Assembly (NCBI GenBank): GCA_025194985.1
Contig: JAOANE010000039.1
Location: forward strand, 18,454-82,453
Direction of reading: 5' to 3'
Length of the DNA stretch: 64,000 nucleotides
Source: Regnicoccus frigidus
GTDB lineage: Bacteria > Cyanobacteriota > Cyanobacteriia > PCC-6307 > Cyanobiaceae
In this document: piece by piece, positions 1-6,588 of the stretch
Layout of the letters: the number at the start of each line of letters is the position of its first letter
Numbering within the stretch: the first letter of the stretch is position 1
The notes under the pieces: generated by a model
What the model was told of the DNA's origin: nothing
The model's database searches: none
Seen by the model: the letters and a program-made list of their open reading frames with translations, nothing else
Translations under genes and position numbers: made by a program

Positions 1-135
1 GCCACCGCCAGACGCTTCTATGGCCTTCAGCTGTTCCTGGAAGATCTGCTCCAGCAACCTGTCGATCTGGTGACAGAACAAGCACTCCGGCAGGAGCTCA
101 GACCTGCAGTGGAGGCGGATGCCATCCCCCTCTGA
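1..135 (+). CDS. C-terminal end of an MNT-type nucleotidyltransferase (partial)
   Basis: An open frame enters from the left edge and stops at TGA 133-135, giving 44 residues. The stretch FLEDLLQQPVDLVTEQALR matches the end of minimal nucleotidyltransferase (MNT) antitoxins, where a loop of the form PVDLVTE follows the catalytic core. The GSxxxG and DxD catalytic motifs would lie upstream, outside the window. A second MNT gene lies at 359, so this is one of two MNT-type copies. No HEPN partner follows it; a repeat fragment does. Family assignment rests on the tail only. Confidence 0.55.
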   Translation, partial: ATARRFYGLQLFLEDLLQQPVDLVTEQALRQELRPAVEADAIPL

Positions 136-233
136 CGGCAATCCGAAACGTGACTGGTGCCGCACCCGCGACCTGGCCCTCGGCCCCTCCCGGTTCCATT
201 GGCAGAGCCAGTGCCTCGGCTTTGCCGACTACG

Positions 234-331
234 TGAGCCATGAAGGTGAGCGGCCGCTGGCGATTCGCTGGCGGCTGCAGGGGCCGATTCCGGGGGCGTT
301 CTACCCGGAGCTGGCGGTGGCGGTTTGAGGG
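234..331 (+). repeat. Repeat copy R1: decayed gene end (YPELAVAV)
   Basis: This is the longest of three related fragments (also 1028-1089 and 1758-1845). Read on the + strand it encodes SHEGERPLAIRWRLQ then GAFYPELAVAV and TGA. R3 shares nearly all of it; R2 has lost an internal stretch. I do not recognise the parent protein. An open frame of 69 codons runs through it from 119, but nothing supports a functional gene. The copies look like remnants of one duplicated gene end scattered between toxin-antitoxin genes. Confidence 0.6.
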
Positions 332-358
332 AACCCACGACTCCACTAACCTGACTCC

Positions 359-685
359 ATGGACACGGCTGCCCCACTGCTGCCCTTGCTGATCGACCGG
401 CTTGAGCCGCTCAGGCACCTGTGCGATCGCTACGGCGTGGATCGGCTTGAAGTGTTCGGCTCGGCGGCGAAGGGCCTGTTTGACCCTGCCAACAGTGATC
501 TGGACTTCATCGTGCAGATGACGGGCCAACGTGAACCGGGCTATGCCCGGCGCTTCTGTTCCTTTGCCGATGAATTGGAAGCCCTCTTCGGCCGTCCGGT
601 GGATCTCCTGACGGAATCCATGATCCACAATCCCTATTTCCGCAAAGACGTGGACGCGTCACGGCGGCTTCTCCTGGAACTCTGA
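359..685 (+). CDS. MNT-domain nucleotidyltransferase (antitoxin of a HEPN/MNT pair)
   Basis: 108 residues, the usual size of minimal nucleotidyltransferases of the DNA polymerase beta superfamily. The core motif is visible: VFGSAAKGLF (GSxxxG) followed by NSDLDFIV (DxD metal-binding acids), then the conserved LFGRPVDLLTE loop. In characterised HEPN/MNT systems the MNT protein neutralises the HEPN RNase by adding AMP to a tyrosine near its active site. The partner starts 3 bases downstream at 688 but is broken, so this antitoxin appears to be an orphan. Function is inferred from family. Confidence 0.85.
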   Translation: MDTAAPLLPLLIDRLEPLRHLCDRYGVDRLEVFGSAAKGLFDPANSDLDFIVQMTGQREPGYARRFCSFADELEALFGRPVDLLTESMIHNPYFRKDVDASRRLLLEL

Positions 686-687
686 AC

Positions 688-920
688 ATGCGAATGGAGG
701 CGCTGAAACGCCTGCTTGACGCCTTTGAGGCCATCGAGGCGATCCCAGCGTTCTTGATGTCATCCCCGATCTCCGCCGCATCGTGGGTACCCGCAACAGA
801 ATCATTCACGTCTACGAAACCGTGGATCAGCTGATTCTCTGGGATTCGATCCAGAATGACCTCCCTGGCCTCAAAACCTCTCTGCAGGATGTACTGAGCA
901 AAGACGCCCCAATGCCTTAG
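688..920 (+). pseudogene. Broken HEPN toxin (partner of the MNT antitoxin)
   Basis: The start MRMEALKRLLDAFEAIEAI is a typical HEPN N-terminus and lies directly after the MNT gene. The tail, in a different frame from about 741, reads DPSVLDVIPDLRRIVGTRNR then IIHVYETVDQLILWDSI and ends at TAG 918-920. That tail carries the RNxxxH RNase motif (RNRIIH). A full-length member has roughly 110 residues; here some 50 middle codons are missing and the join is out of frame. Read straight from 688 the frame soon stops. This is a deletion plus frameshift, so the toxin is probably dead. Confidence 0.8.
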
Positions 921-1027
921 CCAGCGACTTGAACGCATCCAACGCCTGGATGGGCCTCGTCCTCCCCATCACTCGAGATGCGGCGTCTCCACGCTGCCGT
1001 TCCTGTGCCTGCGCATTGCCGGATCCA

Positions 1028-1089
1028 TGAGCCACGAAGGCGAACGGCCGATGGCGATTTATCCGGAGCTGGCGGTGGCGGTGTGAGGG
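1028..1089 (+). repeat. Repeat copy R2: decayed gene end, internally deleted
   Basis: The sequence encodes MSHEGERPMAI joined directly to YPELAVAV and TGA. Compared with R1 (234-331) and R3 (1758-1845), about 36 bases coding RWRLQ..PIPGAF are missing between GCGATT and TATCCGG. The flanks match the other copies up to the TGAGGG after the stop. It sits between the dead HEPN gene and the DUF433/DUF5615 pair. Confidence 0.6.
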
Positions 1090-1118
1090 GGGCGCTGAGG
1101 CTGCTCTGCTGCGCAGCC

Positions 1119-1469
1119 TCAGCGCAACGTCAGCAGTGAAGTGTTGGGTTCCTTGATGAACGACACGATCACATCCCGCCTGGTCAACAGAATCCTGGAA
1201 ATGGTTTGAGTGCTGGTATTGCCGACAACTAGCCACAGCACCTTGGGTGGTGCACCCCGTAAAAGGCTCAGTCCACGAAAGTCATCATCCTTCGTGACGA
1301 TGGTGAACCCACGCTGTTGAGCGAAACTCCAGATTTCAAGATCCGCTGCACCCTTGAGGCCCGCATCGCGAATGTGGATGCTGCTTGGAAAGAAGCCAGC
1401 CATTGCAGATGCCAGACGAGGACTGAGATTTTCATCAATCAGAAGGGGCCCAGCCATCGAAGCAATCAC
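1119..1469 (-). CDS. DUF5615 PIN-like toxin
   Basis: 116 residues. The N-terminal LLIDENLSPRLA carries the Asp/Glu-Asn pair at the start of PIN-like DUF5615 (COG4634) proteins, and IVTKDDDFRGLS gives the second acidic cluster. These proteins are putative metal-dependent RNases. The start codon overlaps the stop of the upstream DUF433 gene by 4 bases, the standard translational coupling of this pair. Unlike its neighbours on the + strand, this pair looks complete. Toxicity and target are inferred from the family. Confidence 0.85.
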   Translation of the reverse strand: MIASMAGPLLIDENLSPRLASAMAGFFPSSIHIRDAGLKGAADLEIWSFAQQRGFTIVTKDDDFRGLSLLRGAPPKVLWLVVGNTSTQTISRILLTRRDVIVSFIKEPNTSLLTLR

Positions 1470-1696
1470 GCGGTCGTGAGGTCACTCAGGCGCTTCTCAC
1501 GATCTGCCGCGTAGCTCAAGACAGCCTGAAGATGCTCCACCCGCAGGTCAGGAAAATCGGCCAGGATATCCTCCTGACGCATGCCGCTGGCCAGGTACTC
1601 CAACACATCCGAAACACTGATACGGGTGCCTGCAATACAGGGTTTGCCGCTTCGGATTCCCGGCGTGCAGGTAATCAGAGGAGTTGCTTCTCTCAC
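1466..1696 (-). CDS. DUF433 antitoxin
   Basis: 76 residues, typical of DUF433 (COG2442). The hallmark GIRSGKPCIAGTRISVSDVL is present at about residues 13-32, followed by a helical segment FPDLRVEHLQAVLSYA. DUF433 proteins have a winged/homeodomain-like DNA-binding fold and pair with DUF5615 toxins. It is the first gene of the two-gene operon on the minus strand and ends in a 4-base overlap with the toxin. It probably represses its own promoter, as most such antitoxins do; that is inference. Confidence 0.85.
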   Translation of the reverse strand: MREATPLITCTPGIRSGKPCIAGTRISVSDVLEYLASGMRQEDILADFPDLRVEHLQAVLSYAADREKRLSDLTTA

Positions 1697-1757
1697 CGTA
1701 GATCCATCCAGCCGCTTCTATCAACGATAGGCGAACCAAAGGGTCACCATCAACGAG

Positions 1758-1845
1758 AACGAACGCCCGATGGCGATCCGCTGGCGGCTGCAGCGGCCGA
1801 TTCCGGGGGCGTTCTATCCGGAGCTGGCGGTGGCGGTTTGAGGGG
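1758..1845 (+). repeat. Repeat copy R3: decayed gene end (YPELAVAV)
   Basis: Third copy of the fragment in R1 and R2. It encodes NERPMAIRWRLQRPIPGAF then YPELAVAV and TGA, nearly identical to R1 from ERP onward. It lies just upstream of the antitoxin gene at 1895. No intact upstream part of a gene is attached. Confidence 0.6.
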
Positions 1846-1894
1846 GCCGCTCCCCTTTCGACCTCTCCTGTCCTTGGGATTCCGGAGGACTTCC

Positions 1895-2091
1895 ATGGCT
1901 CTCGCCATTGAGCTCAACGAAGAACAGTCCCGCGCCCTGGACGAGCTAGCCGGGCTGCTCAAAGTACCCAAGGAGGTTCTGGTCTCCGCCGCTGTCCGCG
2001 ATCTCCTGAGCCGACCCTCCGCAGACTTCGAAGCAGCCGCATCGAACCTGCGGGCAAAAAAAACGAGGAGCTCTACCGTCGTCTGGCGTGA
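1895..2091 (+). pseudogene. Antitoxin of a Doc-type pair, frameshifted at an A8 run
   Basis: The start has a good ribosome site (GGAGGA, 7 bases before ATG). It encodes MALAIELNEEQSRALDELAG then LLKVPKEVLVSAAVRDLLS, a short helical, ribbon-helix-helix-like antitoxin. At 2055-2062 there are eight A residues. Two fewer would restore the frame to AKNEELYRRLA and a TGA at 2089-2091, overlapping the GTG start of the toxin by 4 bases. As read, the frame runs on to 2122. The exact antitoxin family is not certain. Confidence 0.65.
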
Positions 2092-2465
2092 TCCGCTATC
2101 TCCGCCTCGGGGAGGTACTTGAGCTGCACCGCCGATTGATCGCCACGTCGATGGTTCACCCGGATTACGGGACATTGGCTTGCTGGAAGGATCAATCTCC
2201 CAGCTCCGCCAGACTTTTTCAGGTGTTGATCTCTATCCCACTCTCATCGAAAGGCTGCAGTTCTTGGCTTTTCCCTAATCAAAAACCATCTCTTTGTGGA
2301 TGGTAACAAGCGTATCGGCCATGCAGCCATGGAAGTGATGTTGATACTCAACAGCCATGAGTTGGCCGCTTCCATCGAATCCGCCGAAGCCGTAGTTCTT
2401 GCTGTGGCCTCAGGAACGCTGGATCGGCAAACATTGACCGACTGCATCCATGAGCTGTCCTGGAT
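2088..2465 (+). pseudogene. Doc/Fic-type toxin remnant with two frameshifts
   Basis: Three successive frames together spell a Doc (death-on-curing) protein: MIRYLRLGEVLELHRRLIAT, then DGSPGLRDIGLLEGSISQLR with TFSGVDLYPTLIERLQFLAF, then SLIKNHLFVDGNKRIGHAAM and EVMLILNSHELAASIESAEA. The Fic core HxFxxGNKRxG is visible as HLFVDGNKRIG. Doc enzymes phosphorylate EF-Tu. The frame changes fall near 2150 and 2273, so no full-length protein can be made as read. The GTG start is coupled to the antitoxin before it. The end point is approximate. Confidence 0.75.
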
Positions 2466-2497
2466 CTCCTTGCCAAGTCATGCCGTAGTGGCCGGTG

Positions 2498-2762
2498 ATG
2501 GTCGATCTCCCGGCAGCAGTTGCACTGGGAGAGCCAGAGCTCGCGCGCGGCAGCCGGGTGCTGGCTCGGCAAAAGCGCTCCAGCCTGGGAGCCGTGATCA
2601 GTGCGCTGGCTCGCCGGACCCTGGTGGCGCCAGCGTCAGGCTCCAGCTCCGAATAACCAGAGGTCCGACCATCGCAACGGCCTGCCCCTGCTGCCATGGA
2701 TGGAGAAGGGAGCACCGGTGGATCTGGAGCTCGTGAACAACCTGCGCGACGAGCTGGCGTGA
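2498..2762 (+). pseudogene. VapB-like antitoxin remnant
   Basis: The first frame from ATG 2498 reads MVDLPAAVALGEPELARGSR then RSSLGAVISALARRTLVAP and meets TAA. The rest continues in another frame as RNGLPLLPWMEKGAPVDLEL then VNNLRDELA and TGA at 2760-2762. Together this is the layout of cyanobacterial VapB antitoxins (LGAVISxLARR DNA-binding part, then a linker that wraps the toxin). The stop overlaps the GTG of the VapC remnant by 4 bases. Frameshifted, so probably inactive. Confidence 0.65.
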
Positions 2763-3067
2763 GTGCGGCTCTGCTCGATGTGCAGGTGGCAAATGGATGG
2801 GCCACCTGCCTGTTCACAAAGAACGCTGTCCTGCGCATCCTCGGCCAGCCGCGCTATCCCAACAGCCCGGGGCCGCCGGCGGTGGTGGCCCCTCTGGTGG
2901 CGGAGCTGATCCGCCACCCGCAGCATCCGTTCTGGCCAGACTCGCTCAGCCTGCTTACCAGAGCCATGTGGATGCATCGCGGTGGCCGGCTGGTGAGCTT
3001 CGATCGCCGCCTCGGCTATGAGGGGGTCGCTGGCGGCCGCGAGGCCCTGTGCTTGCTTGAGGCTTGA
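2759..3067 (+). pseudogene. VapC (PIN) toxin remnant lacking most catalytic acids
   Basis: The frame from GTG 2759 is open for 102 codons and is clearly VapC: SALLDV at the start, GWATCLFTKNAVLRILGQPR with YPN, FWPDSLSLL, then GGRLVSFDRRL and VAGGREALCLL. Two internal pieces are missing. The segment between the first Asp (ALLDV) and GWATC (about 25-30 residues) is gone, as is the LTDxYLLALA segment that holds another catalytic Asp. PIN RNases need these acids, so this product should be inactive even though its frame is open. Confidence 0.7.
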
Positions 3068-3092
3068 GACGGGTCGCCAACGTGGGATCGGC

Positions 3093-4790
3093 TCACGACG
3101 AACAGCTGTAGTGGGACACGCCACCGGCGTTGAAGAATTCTCTGGGCTTCAGGCGGTCGTAGATGGCCGCCAGTTCCGCCGATGGCTCGTCATAGGGATG
3201 GCTGAACACCTCCTGCAATTCCTCGATCAGGCTGGTGTCACCTTGCTCGGCCTGTTGATAGGCGGGCGCGATCAGCCACTCGCGCCAGGTGATCTTGGGG
3301 TTGACGCGCTTCATCGCTTCGGATGTCACGCGGCTGTCGCCGCTTTCTGTGATGCGCTCCCGCCAGCGTTGCAGCCAGTTGTTCCACTGCGCATCGAGTT
3401 GCTCTGAACTGGGCAGGTAGAAGCTCTCTTTCAGGGCTGAGAGTTGCTCGGGAATGTCAGAGAGCCTGCGGAAGAAGATCGTGTAGTCAACCTTGGAGAG
3501 AACCAGGAGCTCCAGTAACTCGTTCACAAGCGTGGGGTCGTAGTGGATCAGTCCGAGTTTTTTGGCCCACATGGCCTCGATCTCCAGGGTCATCGCTTCA
3601 GCGAAGCCATCGTGGATCTGATCCAGCCGCGCCAGGGCTTCGGTGTTGCCATCGAGCAGCAGTCGGATGGAGGCCCAGAACATCTGATAGTTGGCTTCGG
3701 CTGCCACCGGTTGGTTGAAGAATGAAAAATGCTCGCCGCCGCCGGTCCAGGGCTGAAATCTGGGCTCGAACAGTTCGCAGAAGCCGAAGGGGCCGTAGTC
3801 GAGGGTGAAGCCTCCTGCGGCGCAGTTGTCGCTGTTGAAATTGCCCTGGCAATAACCCACGCGCATCCAGTTGGCCACCAGCGAAGTGAGCCGTGCGCGA
3901 AACAATCCCGCCAGCTCCACTAGCTGATCGCTGAACTCCAGGCCCGGATCAATTTCCTGCCGGTAATTGCGCTCAATCAGGTGACTCGTGATCATCTGCA
4001 GTTCGTTCAACGCACCCGGATGGGCCTCGCTGCGGGCGCGACGGGCGAACAGCTCCAGTTGGCCCACCCGCAGAAACGACGGGGCCACGCGTGTGCAGAT
4101 CGCCGCCGGGTTGTCCACCAGGATGTCGGGATCGAACGACCGGGAATTCGCGGAATACCAGGGCCTGCGCACGGTTTCGCCTCGCGACATCACCAGCATC
4201 AGCGAGCGTGAGGTGGGAACCCCAAGGGCGTGCATGAACTCCTGAGCCAGAAACTCGCGCACGCTGGAGCGCAGCACGGCGCGTCCATCAGCGCCGCGGC
4301 AATAGGGCGTGGGGCCACCGCCTTTGAGTTGCATCTCCCAGCGCCTGCCCTCGAAGACGCCTTCGAACACGGAAATGGCCCGGCCATCGCCGTAGCCGTT
4401 GCCGGTTCCAAACGGGCACTGCTGGTTGTACTCCGTGCCGTAGATCGACAGGGCATAACCGGTCGCCCAGCCAAACGGTCGCATCGGCCCCTGCGCCACG
4501 CTGATGTCGCCGGAAAACAGTCGGATGAACTGGTCGTCCTGGGCCAGCGCATCGCTCAGGCCCAGCTCGTGGAACAGGGTTCGGCTGTGGGCAACGATCT
4601 CCGGCGCTGGAATCGGCGTGGGTGTCACCGGCACGTAATGGCCTGAGAACACCTGGCGGGGCCGGTGATCGTGGCCATCACTACTCGCCTGAGGATCCGC
4701 ATGCAGTGACTCCAGCAGCGAATAGTCGGCCCGTTGGGCAAACTCCGCGAAAGTTGTTGTTCGAACTGCTGCTGGCACTGTTGTCGTCAC
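3093..4790 (-). CDS. selO: Protein adenylyltransferase SelO (YdiU family)
   Basis: 565 residues, within the family's normal range. SelO is a pseudokinase that binds ATP upside down and transfers AMP to Ser/Thr/Tyr of target proteins, with roles in redox stress. Visible motifs are QLKGGGPTPYCRGADGRAVL (about 154-173, nucleotide-binding Lys and glycine loop), RSSVREFLAQE, and GNFNSDNCAAGG with LDYGPFGF (metal-binding Asn/Asp region). It ends in Cys-Ser-Ser; animal SelO has selenocysteine three residues from its end, and bacterial members have Cys there, so the redox tail is preserved. The start is GTG 4790. It stands alone. Confidence 0.93.
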   Translation of the reverse strand: MTTTVPAAVRTTTFAEFAQRADYSLLESLHADPQASSDGHDHRPRQVFSGHYVPVTPTPIPAPEIVAHSRTLFHELGLSDALAQDDQFIRLFSGDISVAQGPMRPFGWATGYALSIYGTEYNQQCPFGTGNGYGDGRAISVFEGVFEGRRWEMQLKGGGPTPYCRGADGRAVLRSSVREFLAQEFMHALGVPTSRSLMLVMSRGETVRRPWYSANSRSFDPDILVDNPAAICTRVAPSFLRVGQLELFARRARSEAHPGALNELQMITSHLIERNYRQEIDPGLEFSDQLVELAGLFRARLTSLVANWMRVGYCQGNFNSDNCAAGGFTLDYGPFGFCELFEPRFQPWTGGGEHFSFFNQPVAAEANYQMFWASIRLLLDGNTEALARLDQIHDGFAEAMTLEIEAMWAKKLGLIHYDPTLVNELLELLVLSKVDYTIFFRRLSDIPEQLSALKESFYLPSSEQLDAQWNNWLQRWRERITESGDSRVTSEAMKRVNPKITWREWLIAPAYQQAEQGDTSLIEELQEVFSHPYDEPSAELAAIYDRLKPREFFNAGGVSHYSCSS

Positions 4791-5112
4791 GGGTCTCTCG
4801 GGTTCTGGCCATGCCTGGGCCTGGGCCCAGGCGTTGAGGCCATCATCCTGGCGAGTCTGTCGCCATCGTTGTCACGCCAGTTGAGGGTGCGCTCAAGCAC
4901 GAACCCAGCTGCACCCAGGAGCCAGCCTGTCTGGCCGCTCAGAGCTGAAATCCGCCTGGGAGGAGCCTGATCCGCCGCCGCAACCGGAAACCAGACCTCA
5001 AGTAGATCGTTGGGGCCGAAACGACCCCGCTGTGCGATGGCTGAGCTGGAACAGGGGTGGATGGCTCTGGCTAGGTTCCCTCCACACGACCCTTTGATGG
5101 CACGCCATTTCC
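4791..5112. other. Intergenic region between divergent genes
   Basis: 322 bases between the start of selO (minus strand) and the start of the hydroxyacid dehydrogenase (plus strand). It must hold both promoters, but I see no convincing -35/-10 pair. The only structure I find is a short perfect palindrome, GCCTGGGCCCAGGC, at 4819-4832. An open frame on the minus strand here has no recognisable content. Confidence 0.4.
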
Positions 5113-6123
5113 ATGCAGAAGACGCAGTGCTCTGTGGCTGTCTATGACACAAAGCCCTACGACCTGCTGCACCTGCCAGCAGCTGCAGGCTCCGATCTGG
5201 ATCTGCGCTTTCTGAATTTTCGCCTGAGTGTCGATACAGCGGCTACGGCCGATGGGGCGCGGGCTGTTTGTGTGTTTGTCAATGATGTGATTGACAAAGG
5301 CTGTCTTGAATCCTTGGCCAGCCAGGGCGTCGAGCTGGTGGCCCTGCGCTGCACCGGGTGCAACAACGTGGACATCGAAGCGGCGCGCGATCTTGGCATG
5401 GCCGTGACCCGCGTGCCCATCTACTCACCCAATGCCGTGGCCGAGCATGCCGTGGCGTTGCTGTTGACCCTGAATCGCCATGTGCACCGCTCGTTCAACC
5501 GGGTGCGGGAACTCAATTTCTCCCTGCAGGGCCTGGTGGGCTTTGATCTCAATGGCAAGACGGCCGGCATTGTGGGAACGGGCAAGATCGGGCGGATCGT
5601 GGCCAGGATCCTGCGCGGTTTCGGCATGGTGGTTGTCGCCTACGACCCCTACCCCGATGCGGCCTGGGCGATTCGCGAGGGCATCACCTATGTGGATCCG
5701 ATCACCCTGTCCAGCCTCAGTGATGTGATCTCCCTGCATGTTCCCCTGATGCCGGAAACCCATCACATCATCCGCCGTGAAACCATCGACTGCATGAAGC
5801 CGGGTGTGATCCTGGTGAATGTCAGCCGGGGTGGCCTGATCGACACCGTGGCCCTGATCGAGGCCTTGAAATCCGGACGCCTTGGTGGCGTGGCGCTGGA
5901 TGTTTATGAGGAGGAAGAAGGGGTGTTTTTCGAAGATCTTTCCGGAGAGGTGTTGCAGGATGATCTGCTGGCGCGGATGCTCACCTTTCCGAATGTGTTG
6001 ATCACAGCCCACCAGGCCTTTCTCACCCACGAAGCTCTCAACGACATTGCTCGCGTCACCGCCGCCAATCTGCACGCGCTGATGCAGGGGACCCCCTTCG
6101 TGGGGGGGTCCCTACTCACTTAG
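5113..6123 (+). CDS. ddh: D-2-hydroxyacid dehydrogenase (D-lactate dehydrogenase type)
   Basis: 336 residues, the size of NAD-dependent D-lactate dehydrogenases. The Rossmann motif GTGKIG is at 155-160, VNVSRGGLID gives the substrate-binding Arg239, the acidic stretch EEEE at 266-269 includes the catalytic Glu region, and ITAHQAF gives catalytic His300. The long FFEDLSGE insertion is typical of the LdhA/Ddh subgroup. In cyanobacteria this enzyme reduces pyruvate to D-lactate in dark fermentation. It is a single gene; its last codons contain a strong hairpin. Specificity for pyruvate is inferred. Confidence 0.88.
   Translation: MQKTQCSVAVYDTKPYDLLHLPAAAGSDLDLRFLNFRLSVDTAATADGARAVCVFVNDVIDKGCLESLASQGVELVALRCTGCNNVDIEAARDLGMAVTRVPIYSPNAVAEHAVALLLTLNRHVHRSFNRVRELNFSLQGLVGFDLNGKTAGIVGTGKIGRIVARILRGFGMVVVAYDPYPDAAWAIREGITYVDPITLSSLSDVISLHVPLMPETHHIIRRETIDCMKPGVILVNVSRGGLIDTVALIEALKSGRLGGVALDVYEEEEGVFFEDLSGEVLQDDLLARMLTFPNVLITAHQAFLTHEALNDIARVTAANLHALMQGTPFVGGSLLT
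6088..6113 (+). terminator. GC-rich hairpin embedded in the last codons of ddh
   Basis: The sequence GGGACCCCC - TTCGT - GGGGGGGTCCC can pair almost fully across a UUCG-type loop. It lies inside the reading frame (residues GTPFVGGS) and ends 10 bases before the end of the gene. No T-run follows, so it may be an RNA-stability or pausing hairpin rather than a classical terminator. Confidence 0.5.
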
Positions 6124-6312
6124 CCAGGTGGTCTTGCTCCGCCGCCAGCGATCTCCGCCACGTAGGCGAACGTCCCCCGGTGAGCCGTTGTCGCCGGTGG
6201 CGATCTGGTGGCCAGGTTGGCCAACGATTCCGAGCTAGACCGGCAGCAGGCCTGATGCGCTCTGCCTTGAAGGCTCCAGCTCCAGGTCAAGGCCCTTGCC
6301 CCCAGCCGTGCC

Positions 6313-6534
6313 ATGCCTGAGATCTCGCTGCGACAGCTCCTGATCGGCGCCCTGGTCCTGGCCCTGGCCACCGTGCTGGGGCTGGCCGCGCTCAGCGGCT
6401 CCATCCCCAGCGGCCTCGCCGGCTGGGGCAGTGGGGGCTCAGCCCAACAAGAAGAGGTCTCCCTTGATCCGCAAGTCCCGCCCGATCAGATGCTTTCGCT
6501 GGAGATGGGCGTGTCGGCGGAGATGGGTTCTTAG
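6313..6534 (+). CDS. Small hypothetical protein with one membrane segment
   Basis: 73 residues from ATG 6313. An N-terminal hydrophobic segment (LLIGALVLALATVLGLAAL, about 9-27) looks like a signal anchor. It is followed by a Gly/Ser-rich stretch and an acidic tail (QQEEVSLDP, EMGVSAEMGS). I do not recognise a family. It lies 55 bases before the MscS-type channel on the same strand and could be co-transcribed with it. Coding potential is supported by the sensible membrane segment only. Confidence 0.5.
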   Translation: MPEISLRQLLIGALVLALATVLGLAALSGSIPSGLAGWGSGGSAQQEEVSLDPQVPPDQMLSLEMGVSAEMGS

Positions 6535-6588
6535 ATCCACTCAAAACGGCTGAGCTCCCTCAACCTCCGTACCCTGAATAGCTGCTGG

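Noticed and set aside
4787..5152. Possible minus-strand gene between selO and ddh
   Set aside because: No recognisable content, and it overlaps the ddh start; it fits a chance frame in GC-rich DNA.
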